Below are positions 18,758 to 28,514 of a DNA stretch of 55,249 nucleotides, one piece after another. Numbering within the stretch: the stretch's first letter is position 1; each line of letters begins with the position of its first letter. The notes beneath the pieces were generated by a model. It did no database searches and was not told where the DNA came from. It worked only from the letters and a program-made list of their open reading frames with translations. A program made the translations under genes and the position numbers. The stretch covers positions 1-55,249 of the forward strand of contig NZ_CABFPH010000032.1 of NCBI RefSeq assembly GCF_902141845.1. The letters are read 5' to 3'. The stretch is from Methylobacterium symbioticum. GTDB taxonomy: Bacteria > Pseudomonadota > Alphaproteobacteria > Rhizobiales > Beijerinckiaceae.

Positions 18758-19530
18758 TGGATTACGAGACGATTCTCACGGAGACGCGCGGGCGCGTCCT
18801 GCTGATCACCCTGAACCGGCCGAAGGCACTCAACGCCATCAACCGGCAGCTCACCGCCGAGGTGATCGACGCCGCGACGCGGGCCGACGCGGATCCCGAG
18901 ATCGGCTGCATCGTGCTGACCGGCTCGGCCAGGGCCTTCGCGGCGGGCGCCGACATCAAGGAGATGCAGGCGGCGACCTATGCCGAGATGTATGGCGGCG
19001 ACCGCTTCGCCGACTGGGAGCGCTTCACCGCCGTGCGCACGCCGATCGTCGCGGCGGTGGCGGGCTACGCACTGGGCGGCGGCTGCGAGCTCGCGATGAT
19101 GTGCGACTTCATCCTGGCCGCCGATACCGCCGTGTTCGGCCAGCCCGAGATCAAGCTCGGCGTGATGCCGGGCATCGGCGGCAGCCAGCGCCTCACCCGC
19201 TTCGTCGGCAAGTCGAAGGCGATGGAGATGTGCCTGACCGGGCGCAACATGGACGCGGCCGAGGCCGAGCGCTCCGGCCTCGTCTCGCGTGTGGTGCCGG
19301 CCGACCAGCTCCTCGACGAGGCGATGAAGGCGGCCGAGACGATCGCCGCGATGTCGCTGCCGATCGCCATGATGACCAAGGAGGCGGTCAACCGCGCTTA
19401 CGAGACCACGCTGACCGAGGGCGTGCGCTTCGAGCGGCGCGTCTTCCACGCCATGTTCGCGACGCGGGACCAGAAGGAAGGGATGGCCGCCTTCGTGGAG
19501 AAGCGGCCGGCGAGGTTCACGCATGAATGA
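18757..19530 (+). CDS. Enoyl-CoA hydratase
   Basis: A 257-residue crotonase. Motifs are [14 protein letters not shown] at the N-terminus, the oxyanion-hole [11 protein letters not shown] and the catalytic region [18 protein letters not shown] with [19 protein letters not shown], containing the two Glu residues of true hydratases. In this cluster it should hydrate methacrylyl-CoA to 3-hydroxyisobutyryl-CoA, though such enzymes are broad. It is translationally coupled to mmsB. Confidence 0.92.
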   Translation: MDYETILTETRGRVLLITLNRPKALNAINRQLTAEVIDAATRADADPEIGCIVLTGSARAFAAGADIKEMQAATYAEMYGGDRFADWERFTAVRTPIVAAVAGYALGGGCELAMMCDFILAADTAVFGQPEIKLGVMPGIGGSQRLTRFVGKSKAMEMCLTGRNMDAAEAERSGLVSRVVPADQLLDEAMKAAETIAAMSLPIAMMTKEAVNRAYETTLTEGVRFERRVFHAMFATRDQKEGMAAFVEKRPARFTHE

Positions 19531-19626
19531 CGCCGCGCTCCTCCCATGAGGGGGGAGGAAGCGAGCCGCGAGACGGATTAGGACAGGCACAACAAGAAGC
19601 CGCGAAGTACCCTTGGGAGAACGCCG

Positions 19627-21351
19627 ATGCCGAGCTTCCGCGAGGCGAGGGACCTGCTCCTCGCCCACCGCACCGACCACGAGGCCGCGGTGGCGGCCTT
19701 CCGCTGGCCGGATCCGGTTCCGTTCAACTGGGCGCTCGACTGGTTCGACGCCGATCTTGCCGGATCCCCCGAGAGCCGCGAGCGCACCGCGCTCTGGATC
19801 GTCGACGCGGCGAGCGGCGCCGAGATCCGGCTCACCTTCGCCGCATTGAGCCGGCGCTCGAATCAGGTGGCCAACCACCTGCGCGGGCTCGGATTGCGGC
19901 GCGGCGATCACCTCCTCCTGCTCCTCGGCAACGTGCCGGCCCTGTGGGAGACCATGCTGGCCGCGATGAAGCTCGGCGCCGTGGTCATCCCGGCGACGAC
20001 ACTGCTGACGGCGGACGAGCTCGCCGACCGGCTGGAGCGCGGCCGGGCGCGGATGATCGTGGCCGGTCCCGAGCAGGTCGCGCGCTTCGAGGGCGTGGAG
20101 ACGGGCGGCATCACCAAGGTGGTGACGGGCCCGGCCGTCCCGGGCTGGCAGCCCTACGACGCGGCCTTCTCCGAATCCGAAGCCTTCGCGCCCGATGCGC
20201 CGACGCAGGCCGACGATCCGTTCCTGCTCTACTTCACCTCCGGGACCACGGCGAAGCCGAAGCTGGTGCGCCACAGCCACCGCTCCTATCCGGCAGGCGC
20301 GCTCTCGACCATGTACTGGCTCGGGCTTCAGCCCGGCGACATCCATTGCAACGTGTCCTCGCCGGGCTGGGCGAAGCACGCCTGGTCCTCGTTCTTCGCG
20401 CCCTGGAACGCGGGTGCCACGATCTTCGTGGTCAATCAGGCGCCCTTCAGCGCCAAGGCGCTGCTCGGCGTTCTGGAACGCTGCGGCGCCACGACGCTCT
20501 GCGCGCCGCCGACCGTGTGGCGCCTCGTCATCCAGGAGGATCTCACCGCCTACAGGCTCGCTCTGCGCGAGGTCTGCGCGGCGGGCGAGCCGCTGAACCC
20601 GGAGGTGATCGAGCGCGTGGCCGAGGCCTGGGGCCTCACCATCCGCGACGGCTACGGCCAGACCGAGACCACGGCCATCGTCGCCAACACGCCGGGGCAG
20701 GCCGTGAGCCCCGGCTCGATGGGCCGCCCGCTGCCGGGCTACCGGGTGCGCGTACTCGATATCGACGGCAACCCGGCGAGCGAGGGCGAGGTCTGCCTGC
20801 CCCTCGATGGGGAGCGGCCGGCGGGCCTGATGCAGGGCTACGACGACGGCGCGGGCCGGCTCTCGGGCGCGGAGGGGGCGCTCTACCGCACCGGCGACGT
20901 CGCGTTCCTGGACGAGGCGGGACGGCTCACCTTCGTCGGCCGCGCCGACGACGTCTTCAAGTCGTCGGGCTACCGGATCAGCCCGTTCGAACTGGAGAGC
21001 GTGCTGATCGAGCACCCGGCCGTCGCGGAGGCGGCCGTGGTGCCGGCCCCCGATGCGATCCGCCATACCGTGCCGAAGGCCTATCTCGCCCTCGTCGGCT
21101 CCGCGGAGCCGACACCCGAGACGGCGCTCGAGATCTTCCGCTTCACCAACAGCCGACTCGCCCCGTTCAAGCGCCTGCGGGCTCTGGAATTCGTGGGCGA
21201 GTTGCCGAAGACGATCTCGGGCAAGATCCGGCGCGTCCAGCTCCGGCGGCTGGAGCATGAGGGCCGCACCGACGATCCCTATCGCGGCCGTGCCTTCACC
21301 CAGTCGGATTTCCCGGAGCTGCGGGCCGAGAGCGGGCCCCGGCCGGACTGA
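19627..21351 (+). CDS. AMP-dependent acyl-CoA synthetase
   Basis: A 574-residue adenylating ligase activating a carboxylic acid to its CoA thioester. Motifs are the P-loop-like YFTSGTTAKPKLVRHSH, then DGYGQTETTAIV and YRTGDVAFLDEAGRLTFVGRADD, with the C-terminal catalytic Lys in ISGKIRR. Its length and start (FNWALDWFD) resemble the medium-chain/branched acyl-CoA synthetase group (ACSM-like). GGGAGA precedes the ATG and the gene is 96 bases after the hydratase, so it may belong to the cluster and activate isobutyrate or a related acid; that substrate is inferred. Confidence 0.9.
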   Translation: MPSFREARDLLLAHRTDHEAAVAAFRWPDPVPFNWALDWFDADLAGSPESRERTALWIVDAASGAEIRLTFAALSRRSNQVANHLRGLGLRRGDHLLLLLGNVPALWETMLAAMKLGAVVIPATTLLTADELADRLERGRARMIVAGPEQVARFEGVETGGITKVVTGPAVPGWQPYDAAFSESEAFAPDAPTQADDPFLLYFTSGTTAKPKLVRHSHRSYPAGALSTMYWLGLQPGDIHCNVSSPGWAKHAWSSFFAPWNAGATIFVVNQAPFSAKALLGVLERCGATTLCAPPTVWRLVIQEDLTAYRLALREVCAAGEPLNPEVIERVAEAWGLTIRDGYGQTETTAIVANTPGQAVSPGSMGRPLPGYRVRVLDIDGNPASEGEVCLPLDGERPAGLMQGYDDGAGRLSGAEGALYRTGDVAFLDEAGRLTFVGRADDVFKSSGYRISPFELESVLIEHPAVAEAAVVPAPDAIRHTVPKAYLALVGSAEPTPETALEIFRFTNSRLAPFKRLRALEFVGELPKTISGKIRRVQLRRLEHEGRTDDPYRGRAFTQSDFPELRAESGPRPD

Positions 21352-21364
21352 GGCGATCCGGCCG

Positions 21365-24300
21365 TCAGCCCGGTTCCAGGGCGAACCCGTCCGGGCCGAT
21401 GCCGCCGGCCCGGGCATAGGCATCGAGACTGGCATAGCGGGTGGGGTCCAGGGCTGGGACCTCCGCGGGGATCGGCCCGTCGCGCAAGGCGAACAGCGTG
21501 TCGAGGAGCGCCCGCGGGTCGCGGGTCGGCGGGATCAGAACGCCGCCGCCCGCGCTCCGGATGCGCTCGGCCGGTGCGCCGAAATCGAAGGCCACGACCG
21601 GAAAGCCCGCGTCCCAGATCTCGGACAGGACATAGGAATAGGTCTCGGGCCAGACGCTCGGCAGGAGCACGAAGTCGGGTTCGGCGGCGGCGAGCCGGGC
21701 GCCCAGCTCGGCGGGCGCGTAGGCGCCCGTGACCTCGACATTGCCGTAGCGCACGAGGCTCGGCGTGTCGGGCGTGTAGCCGATCACCGTGAGGAAGAAC
21801 GGGATCCGGTCGCGCGCAGCCCGCTCGGCCATGCGCAGCAGGAGCTCGAACCCCTTATGGGCGCCGATCGCGCCGACGACCGCGATCCGCAGCGGTCCGG
21901 CGGCAGGTGGCGCGGCCGGAACAGGAGCGACCCGGCCGGACGGCTGCGGCCCCTGGCCCGCATGCGGCTCGGGATGGGGCACCACGACGATGTCGTCGAG
22001 GCCGAGCCGTGCCCGGTAGCGGTCGGCCGTGTCCTGTGAGGGCGCCAGCAGCCGCTGCGCGCCGCGCAGGATCCGCGTGTTGAAGCCGAGGAAGGCGTCG
22101 AGATCGGTCTCGATCAGCGCCGCCTGATCGGCGAAGTTGTAGTCCACCCCGCCACCGACGCAGAGCTGGCAGACGTCCGGCGGCGGCTCGCCGCAATAGA
22201 ACTTGCGCCCGTCGGTCAGATTCACGCGCGGGCAGTACCATTGGAAGTCGTGCAGCATCACGACATAGGGGCGGTCGCCCGAGAGGAGCCGCTCCAGAAG
22301 GCCGCTCCCGTAGGTCAGGCGCGAATTCACGTGGAGGCTCACCGAGACGCCCGATGCTTCGAGCGCGGAGAGCAGATCCGGGACGCGATCCGGTGACAGG
22401 GTGAGCGTCGTCTCAGCCCCGTCGAAGGCGAGTTCGAGGCGTGTGTCCTCGCCCGTATCGTCGACGGGGGCGAGGATCGCCACCTCGTGGTCCTGCTCGC
22501 GCGGCAGCATCCGCAGGTCGTTGACGTAGCGCTTGGTGCCGCCGCCGAGCCCGTGCGTCAGGTGGAGGGTGAACCTGCGGAACCGTCCGGCGAGCAGGCG
22601 CAGCAGGACCGCGATGCGCAGGCGCTCGAAGGGGTCGGACCGCGTGAGGGCGGTCAGCTCCTCATTGTATTCGGGGTAGAGCGCCTCGAGCCGGGCGTGG
22701 TTCGTCGCGAGCAGTTCGAGCCGGGTGGTATTGGTGAAGGAGACCGAGCCCTCGTGCATCACGAAGGTGTCCGTCGCCGCCAGGTGGATCCAGCCGAGAT
22801 CGCGCGCCGACAGGCACCAATCGACCTCCTCGCAATAGCCCCGGCCCCAATCGGGAGAGAGCGGGCCGACCTCGTCGAGGGCCGCCCGGTTCATGTGCAT
22901 GCAGAAGCCGACGCCGGTGGGGATCTCCGCCGGCTCGGCCCCCTCGGCCTGGAAGGCGCGGTCGAGCGCCTCCACGTCGAGTCCGAGGGCGGGCCGGTTC
23001 CGCAGCGTCAGGCTGGGGAAGCTCAGCAGGGTCGCCGTGTTGGACATCGGCGTGACCGACGCGATGCCGCGCCGGCCGTGGCAATGGCGGCTCAGGCGCT
23101 CCACGGCGCCGGGCGGCAGGATCGTGTCGGCGTTGACGAGAAGGGCGTCCTCGCCGGGCTCGAGCAGGCTGAGACCCCGGTTGACGGTGCCGATGAAGCC
23201 GAGATTCTCCGGATTGTGGAGGATCGTGAGCCCGGGCACCCCACGCGCGGCGAGGTCGGCCAGGACGGTGGCGACTGCCGGATCGGGCGAACCGTCATTG
23301 ATGACCAGCGCCCGGATCCGTCCCACGCGCAGCTGCGGGATCAGCGAGGCGAGGCAGAGTTTGAGGTCGTCCAGGCCGTTATAGACAGGGACGATCGCGC
23401 AGACCGGCGGCAGCGGACCGGGATTGACGCGCAGCGCATGCGCGCGCGGCGCAACGGGCGCGGCTTGTATCGAGGCGCGCGTCGAGGGGCGGAAGGCGAT
23501 GCGTGCGTCGCAGACGCGGTCCTCCTCGCGGATGCGCCGGCGCAGGGCACTGCGTTCGGGCAGGGTCGCGGTCGGCTCGCTCGGCCGGCCCTCGCCGCCG
23601 AGCAGCAGCGCGCGGGCCTCGCCCCGGCGGGCCGCGACCCGGGCCAGCACCGCATCGCCGATCTGGCCGACCACGACGCCGGTGCCCTCCGGCCCCGCGA
23701 CGAGGGTGCTGCCCTCGGTGAACGCGACGTCGTCGAACGAGAAGCTCGCCCAGTTCCGGCCGAACGTCGCCTTGATGTCCGGGCGGGCGTGGGTCTTCAC
23801 CTCGGCCCGTGTGATGCCGTCACTGACGATCCGGATCGTGGTGGGCACGTCTCCGGTCGAGCGGTCGAAATACCAGCCGGACAGGCGCAGGGCGTTGGCC
23901 GCCTCGATGTGGAATTTCGGCCGCGCGCTCCAATGGCCGAGATCGAGCACGGTGTCCCCCGCCCGCACGCCGAGCCGGTGCGCCGATCCATCGAGGACGT
24001 GGTGCGGGAGCAGCAGGCGAAAGCCGTTCCAGCCGCCCTGGCCTCCGGGCAGCATGAGCTCCCGGCGGAAGCGGTCGAGCCCGACCGGCTCGCCCGCAAC
24101 CCCGTCCACGAGCAACTGCACCTGGGGAGCCGGGTCCGAGAAGAGCGGAGAGATCCAGCCTTCGAGGCCGTAATTGCGCACCCCGTCGAGATGCCCCGCA
24201 TAGAGGCCGGGACCGGTGGTGAAGCGGCGGCGGCGCGTGCGTCCGCGGACGGTCACGCTGACGGTGACGGCCGAGGCGGTCCCGAAGAGCGCTGGGTCGA

Positions 24301-24538
24301 GGGCTGCGGTGACGAGAGCCTCGCTCTCGGTCCGCGTGATCCGCGCGATGGGCAGGACCCGATCCGGACCTCGGCCCGCGCGCGCCGCGACACGGACCTC
24401 CTCCGGCCGCACGTCTGCGCTCACCGCGACCACGACGCCGCCGTTGAAGACCGCGAACCACGCGACCGGGCCGCTCTGCATCGGCAGCCAGCGCTGGCCG
24501 CCGAGGGACAGGCGCCTCAGGTACTTCAGGAGATCCAA
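21365..24538 (-). CDS. Large two-domain glycosyltransferase (GT2 plus GT4-like)
   Basis: A 1057-residue protein. Residues ~20-310 are a beta-rich module without recognised motif (e.g. LSGWYFDRSTGDVPTTIRI at 219-237). A GT-A domain of family GT2 spans ~379-625: VCAIVPVYNGLDDLKLCLAS, the metal site VNADTI at 468-473 and the EEVDWCLSARDLGW block. A GT-B domain of GT4 type spans ~655-1020: HGLGGGTKRYVNDL, LHDFQWYCPRVN, a Cys cluster (YCGEPPPDVCQLC, 781-793) and the donor-site region SVWPETYSYVLSEIWDAGFPVV. It probably builds a surface polysaccharide or O-antigen-like glycan, with both domains adding sugars in sequence (inference). It stands alone, convergent with the acyl-CoA synthetase. Confidence 0.88.
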   Translation of the reverse strand: MDLLKYLRRLSLGGQRWLPMQSGPVAWFAVFNGGVVVAVSADVRPEEVRVAARAGRGPDRVLPIARITRTESEALVTAALDPALFGTASAVTVSVTVRGRTRRRRFTTGPGLYAGHLDGVRNYGLEGWISPLFSDPAPQVQLLVDGVAGEPVGLDRFRRELMLPGGQGGWNGFRLLLPHHVLDGSAHRLGVRAGDTVLDLGHWSARPKFHIEAANALRLSGWYFDRSTGDVPTTIRIVSDGITRAEVKTHARPDIKATFGRNWASFSFDDVAFTEGSTLVAGPEGTGVVVGQIGDAVLARVAARRGEARALLLGGEGRPSEPTATLPERSALRRRIREEDRVCDARIAFRPSTRASIQAAPVAPRAHALRVNPGPLPPVCAIVPVYNGLDDLKLCLASLIPQLRVGRIRALVINDGSPDPAVATVLADLAARGVPGLTILHNPENLGFIGTVNRGLSLLEPGEDALLVNADTILPPGAVERLSRHCHGRRGIASVTPMSNTATLLSFPSLTLRNRPALGLDVEALDRAFQAEGAEPAEIPTGVGFCMHMNRAALDEVGPLSPDWGRGYCEEVDWCLSARDLGWIHLAATDTFVMHEGSVSFTNTTRLELLATNHARLEALYPEYNEELTALTRSDPFERLRIAVLLRLLAGRFRRFTLHLTHGLGGGTKRYVNDLRMLPREQDHEVAILAPVDDTGEDTRLELAFDGAETTLTLSPDRVPDLLSALEASGVSVSLHVNSRLTYGSGLLERLLSGDRPYVVMLHDFQWYCPRVNLTDGRKFYCGEPPPDVCQLCVGGGVDYNFADQAALIETDLDAFLGFNTRILRGAQRLLAPSQDTADRYRARLGLDDIVVVPHPEPHAGQGPQPSGRVAPVPAAPPAAGPLRIAVVGAIGAHKGFELLLRMAERAARDRIPFFLTVIGYTPDTPSLVRYGNVEVTGAYAPAELGARLAAAEPDFVLLPSVWPETYSYVLSEIWDAGFPVVAFDFGAPAERIRSAGGGVLIPPTRDPRALLDTLFALRDGPIPAEVPALDPTRYASLDAYARAGGIGPDGFALEPG

Positions 24539-24769
24539 TGCCTGCTCGTTCCCTTTGGCCCCAGAAACGGCAGAGCCGCGAACCTCGCCGGATCCGCCAG
24601 GCCCGCCGCCGGGCCCGTTCGGGTCCGCGCCTCATAACGGCTTTTGCGGGTTGACGAAAAGTACGCCCTCCCCCGCGTCCAATGAACAACGCGTGCGCAT
24701 TCACGGCTCTCGTCGGCCGGCCTGGCCATACCCATATGGCCGTCGTCCCCTCCCGAACCGGTCTTCTCC

Positions 24770-25504
24770 GTGGTCGTTCTCCGGATCACCGTCCTCGCGC
24801 TCGTCCTCGCCTTCATCGCCCCCATCGCCGTCTCCGCCCTGCTCTACGCAGTGCGCGAGCGCGGCGACTGGCGCCTGGCCGACCGCTCCAGCGCCGGCCT
24901 GCTGCCCGATCCGGCTCGCCATCCGGCAGCCGTCGTGCGGATCCTGTCCGCGCGTACGGTGAGTTGGCGCGGCATCTTCGCGACCCATGCCTGGGTGGTC
25001 GTCAAGGAGGCGGGGGGGCGCACCTACAGTCGCTTCGACTACACGGCCTGGGGCCGGCCGATCTGGGTCGACCGGTTCGTGCCGGACGGACGCTGGTTCG
25101 GCAGCACGCCGGAGGTCGTGTTCGCGGCTGATGGGGACGAGGCCGCCGCCATGATCCCCGACATCCGTGCGGTGATCGCGTCTTACCGCTATGCGCAGCC
25201 CGGCGACTACACGGTCTGGCCGGGGCCGAACTCGAACACCTTCGTTGCCGCGATCATGGCCGCAGTGCCCGCGATGGGCGCGAGCCTGCCGGCCACCGCC
25301 ATCGGCAAGGACTTTCCCTATGACGGGCGCTGGTTCGGCCGGACCCCGTCCGGAACGGGTCTGCGTCTCAACCTCGGCGGTTATCTCGGGCTGACCATTG
25401 GCTGGGTCGAAGGGGTCGAGCTGAACCTGCTGGGTGCGGTGGCCGGGCTCGATCTGCGGCGTCCAGCCCTCAAACTGCCAGGGGTCGGCCGCGTCGGGCT
25501 CTGA
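24770..25504 (+). CDS. DUF3750 domain-containing membrane-anchored protein
   Basis: A 244-residue protein starting with one hydrophobic segment (residues ~3-28, ITVLALVLAFIAPIAVSAL) that acts as anchor or signal. The rest matches DUF3750: SWRGIFATHAWVVVKEAGG, YTVWPGPNSNTFVAAI with conserved Asn and Thr-Phe, IGKDFPYDG and LGGYLGLTIGWVEGVELNLLG. The HAWVV/PGPNSNTF pairing looks like a papain-like amidase/peptidase core with no obvious Cys nucleophile; that is speculative. The start is GTG 24770. Confidence 0.82.
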   Translation: MVVLRITVLALVLAFIAPIAVSALLYAVRERGDWRLADRSSAGLLPDPARHPAAVVRILSARTVSWRGIFATHAWVVVKEAGGRTYSRFDYTAWGRPIWVDRFVPDGRWFGSTPEVVFAADGDEAAAMIPDIRAVIASYRYAQPGDYTVWPGPNSNTFVAAIMAAVPAMGASLPATAIGKDFPYDGRWFGRTPSGTGLRLNLGGYLGLTIGWVEGVELNLLGAVAGLDLRRPALKLPGVGRVGL

Positions 25505-25631
25505 CGGCACCGATCGCGCCCGGACGTGTTCGTGTGCGGCGGCGCACCTCGCCGCGGATGGAACGAGCGCAGGAAACGGGAGCGAAACGGCCGTACGTCA
25601 AGGGTTGCGCCGTCGCAGCGGAGGCGGCCCG

Positions 25632-25838
25632 ATGACTCTCTCCCGATCGACCCGTTTCCTGAGCCTCGTCTTCGCTGCGCTGGCGCTCGTCGTCGTGCCC
25701 CTGGCGAGCCCGCTTCTCGTCTCGCTCAGCCTGATCCTCGGCGGTGTGCTCGTCGCTTGGCGCGGCGCTGCCGATCTCGCCGCGTCCGAGCCTTTGCCGA
25801 TCATCCCGTCGGGCGTCATGCTCCGGCACGCCCTCTGA
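25632..25838 (+). CDS. Small membrane protein, unknown
   Basis: A 68-residue protein with one long hydrophobic region (residues ~8-45), probably two transmembrane helices, then a short Ala/Glu/Pro tail. The ATG has GGAGG upstream. I do not recognise a family. It lies 127 bases after the DUF3750 gene on the same strand. Confidence 0.55.
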   Translation: MTLSRSTRFLSLVFAALALVVVPLASPLLVSLSLILGGVLVAWRGAADLAASEPLPIIPSGVMLRHAL

Positions 25839-25847
25839 CGGCCGGCC

Positions 25848-26315
25848 TCAGCCGCCGCGGCTGAGCACCGGGCAATCGGCGGTGAAGGGGCCCAGGACGA
25901 CGTCGCCCTGAGCCGGATTGTTGACGGTGAAGGGCGCGGTGCCCTGCCGGCCGAGGAAGCCGCCACCGAATTCCGGTCGGAGGTGGCGCTCGCCGAAGCG
26001 CATGAAGCAGCGGTCGAGCACCGCCTCGTAGTCGAAGCTCGCCTCCGCGACCGGGCGGCTGCCCGAACCCGGGACGGCGCAATAGGCCGAGAGGCTGAGC
26101 CGGCCCGGACGCTCGAGCCGGAGCGGGACGGAACGCCCTGGCAACAGGGTCACCGGCGGGCCGCCGTCCCGGCTCGCCACCAGGACATAGGCCGAGCGGT
26201 TGTAGACCCGGCGCAGGCAGCCGGCTTCGGCTGCCGTGCTCCAGGCCGCGCCCCAGCTCACAGCGACGGTGAGGGTGGCGACCGCGAGGCGGGCGCGATG
26301 TCTCCGATACGTCAT
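25848..26315 (-). CDS. Exported hypothetical protein
   Basis: A 155-residue protein with a signal peptide (RLAVATLTVAVSWGAAWSTAAEA, cleavage near residue 31). The mature chain has Cys at GCLRRVYN, AYCAVPG, DRCFMRFG and TADCPVL, an even number that would allow two disulfides, and Gly-rich beta-like segments. No family is recognised. It is convergent with the small membrane protein and divergent from dinB. Confidence 0.6.
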   Translation of the reverse strand: MTYRRHRARLAVATLTVAVSWGAAWSTAAEAGCLRRVYNRSAYVLVASRDGGPPVTLLPGRSVPLRLERPGRLSLSAYCAVPGSGSRPVAEASFDYEAVLDRCFMRFGERHLRPEFGGGFLGRQGTAPFTVNNPAQGDVVLGPFTADCPVLSRGG

Positions 26316-26473
26316 GGCCTTACGCGATCCCTACACGGTCCATCCCCTCCAATGGTGATAGGGCGTCCCGCCGCGCCGCCAAGCCCGGCGCCGCCGCCGG
26401 TGGCCGAGATCGCGGTGGATGGCCGACGGAGAGCCGCTTGACCCGTCGGACCTGCCGGAGCCATCCAGAACAT

Positions 26474-27610
26474 ATGTCGAACTTGGGGGAAGCGGCGCTC
26501 GGAAGCGTGGTCTCGGCCGGCGAGGCCGGGCGCGACGGCGCGCGAGCCCGCAAGATCATCCATATCGACATGGATGCGTTCTATGCCTCCGTCGAGCAGC
26601 GGGACGATCCGGCCCTGCGCGGGCGCCCCGTCGCGGTGGGCGGCGCGCGCGAGCGCGGCGTGGTCGCCGCGGCGAGCTATGAGGCCCGCGCCTTCGGCGT
26701 GCGCTCGGCCATGCCGGCGGTCACCGCACGGCGGCGCTGTCCCGACCTGATCTTCGTGAAGCCGCGCTTCGACGTGTATGCCGCGATCTCGCAGGAGATC
26801 CGGGCGATCTTCGCCGAGCATACGGCGATCATCGAGCCGGTCTCCCTCGACGAGGCCTATCTCGACGTCACCGAGAACCTCCAGGGCCTGCCGACCGCCA
26901 CCGCGGTGGCGCGCGCCATCCGGGCGACGATCCTCGCACGCACCGGCCTCGTGGCCTCGGCGGGCGTCTCCTACAACAAGTTCCTGGCCAAGGTGGCCTC
27001 GGACCACCGCAAGCCGGACGCCCTCTTCGTGATCACGCCGGAGATGGGGACACGCTTCATCGAGGACCTGCCGATCGGGCGCTTCCACGGCGTCGGGCCG
27101 AAGACCGAGGCGCGCATGCGCGGCCTCGGCATCGAGACCGGGCGCGACCTGAAGGCGCGTCCGCTCGAAGAACTCGTCGCCCGGTTCGGCTCATCGGGCG
27201 CCTATTACCACGCCGTCGCCCGCGGCATCGACGAGCGGCCGGTTCGGGCGCACAGGATCCGCAAGTCGATCGGCGCGGAGACTACCTTCTTCACGGATGT
27301 CGAGGCCTACGACGCCCTGGCCGAGCGCCTGCGCCCGCTGGTCGAGCGGGTCTGGGGAGCGAGTCTCGCCAAGGGCGTCCGTGCACGGACGGTGACGCTG
27401 AAGCTCAAGTTCTCCGATTTCGCGATCCTGACCCGAGCCCGCTCCGGTGCCGCCTTCCTGGCCGATTGCACGGCCTTCGAGGCGGTCGCCCTGAGCCTGC
27501 TGCGCGACCTCTTCCCCCTGCGGCGCAGCGCGCGCCTGATCGGCGTCAGCCTGTCGGGCCTGAGCACGCAGCAGGACACGGCGCCGACGCAGCTCGGCCT
27601 CGGTCTCTGA
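26474..27610 (+). CDS. dinB: DNA polymerase IV
   Basis: A 378-residue Y-family translesion polymerase. Catalytic acidic motifs are IIHIDMDAFYASVEQRDDP and SLDEAYLDVTENLQGL; the helix-hairpin-helix of the thumb is DLPIGRFHGVGPKTEARMRGLGI, followed by the little-finger domain. A non-conserved ~25-residue N-terminal lead precedes the core. The start is ATG 26474; the frame is open from a TTG at 26438. The end is GLSTQQDTAPTQLGLGL, where a C-terminal clamp-binding QLGLGL-like motif is plausible. Confidence 0.93.
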   Translation: MSNLGEAALGSVVSAGEAGRDGARARKIIHIDMDAFYASVEQRDDPALRGRPVAVGGARERGVVAAASYEARAFGVRSAMPAVTARRRCPDLIFVKPRFDVYAAISQEIRAIFAEHTAIIEPVSLDEAYLDVTENLQGLPTATAVARAIRATILARTGLVASAGVSYNKFLAKVASDHRKPDALFVITPEMGTRFIEDLPIGRFHGVGPKTEARMRGLGIETGRDLKARPLEELVARFGSSGAYYHAVARGIDERPVRAHRIRKSIGAETTFFTDVEAYDALAERLRPLVERVWGASLAKGVRARTVTLKLKFSDFAILTRARSGAAFLADCTAFEAVALSLLRDLFPLRRSARLIGVSLSGLSTQQDTAPTQLGLGL

Positions 27611-27761
27611 CCCGGTCGGCCACGCCAGGACAGCGCCGCGGGAGCGCTCCATGGGTTGAGGATTTGTCCCTCCCCCGGATGCTACTAGAAAATTAACGCA
27701 GTTGAATTTCTACCACTGCGAGCAGGCTTAGTTTCCGGCGCCGGGACGGTCGGGGAACGGG

Positions 27762-28514
27762 ATGCCGCTGCACCTCATCCGCAAGCTGGAATCCTTCACC
27801 CGTCTCTCGGTCCTCGACCGGCAGGCGCTGGAGTCGATCACGGTCGAGAAGCAGCGGCGGCTCGGCGCGCGTGAGGACATCATCTGCGAGGGCGACCGTC
27901 CGAGCCACATCAACCTGATCCTCGACGGGTGGGCCTGCCGCTACAAGCAGTTGGAGGACGGGCGTCGCCAGATCATCTCGTTCTTCCTGCCGGGCGACCT
28001 CTGCGACTCGCATGTCTACGTGCTGCAGGCGATGGATCACTCGATCGGCACGCTGACGCCCGTCACCTTCGCGGAGATGTCGCGCGAGAGCCTGATCCAG
28101 ATCACGAACCGGCAGCCGCGCATCATGCAGGCGCTGTGGTGGGACACGCTGGTCTCGGCCTCGATCCAGCGGGAATGGACGGTCAATCTCGGCCAGCGGT
28201 CGGCCACCGAGCGGGTCGGCCACCTCCTCTGCGAGCTGTTCGTGCGCCTGCGCACCGTCGGGCTGACCGAGGGCGATGGCTGCCTGCTGCCGGTGACGCA
28301 GGCGGATCTCGCCGATGCCATGGGCCTCTCGACCGTGCACATCAACCGCACGCTGCAGGAGCTGCGCGGCGCCGGGCTGATCGTGCTGAAGGGCCGGCAC
28401 CTGACGGTCCCGGATCTGAAGGCGCTGCAGGTCGCCTCGCTGTTCAATCCGAACTACCTGCATCTCGACCATGTCGGCCGGCATCTCGACGCGGGCGCGG
28501 TCGCCGAATCATGA
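27762..28514 (+). CDS. Crp/Fnr-family transcriptional regulator
   Basis: A 250-residue regulator. Residues ~10-130 form the cyclic-nucleotide-like effector beta-barrel (ICEGDRPSHINLILDGWACRYKQLEDGRRQI, FFLPGDLCDSHV). Residues ~150-225 form the winged helix with recognition part VTQADLADAMGLSTVHINRTLQEL. It lacks the N-terminal Cys cluster of FNR, so a [4Fe-4S] sensor is unlikely. Many alphaproteobacteria carry several such regulators of unknown ligand. Its stop overlaps a possible 62-codon ORF (ATGA), and an HWE kinase follows. Confidence 0.9.
   Translation: MPLHLIRKLESFTRLSVLDRQALESITVEKQRRLGAREDIICEGDRPSHINLILDGWACRYKQLEDGRRQIISFFLPGDLCDSHVYVLQAMDHSIGTLTPVTFAEMSRESLIQITNRQPRIMQALWWDTLVSASIQREWTVNLGQRSATERVGHLLCELFVRLRTVGLTEGDGCLLPVTQADLADAMGLSTVHINRTLQELRGAGLIVLKGRHLTVPDLKALQVASLFNPNYLHLDHVGRHLDAGAVAES

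Noticed and set aside
18664..21435. 923-codon minus-strand open frame
   Set aside because: Antisense to enoyl-CoA hydratase and acyl-CoA synthetase, with composition typical of GC-rich shadow frames.
24651..24680. TTGACG upstream of the DUF3750 gene as a promoter
   Set aside because: No acceptable -10 hexamer at 16-18 bases.
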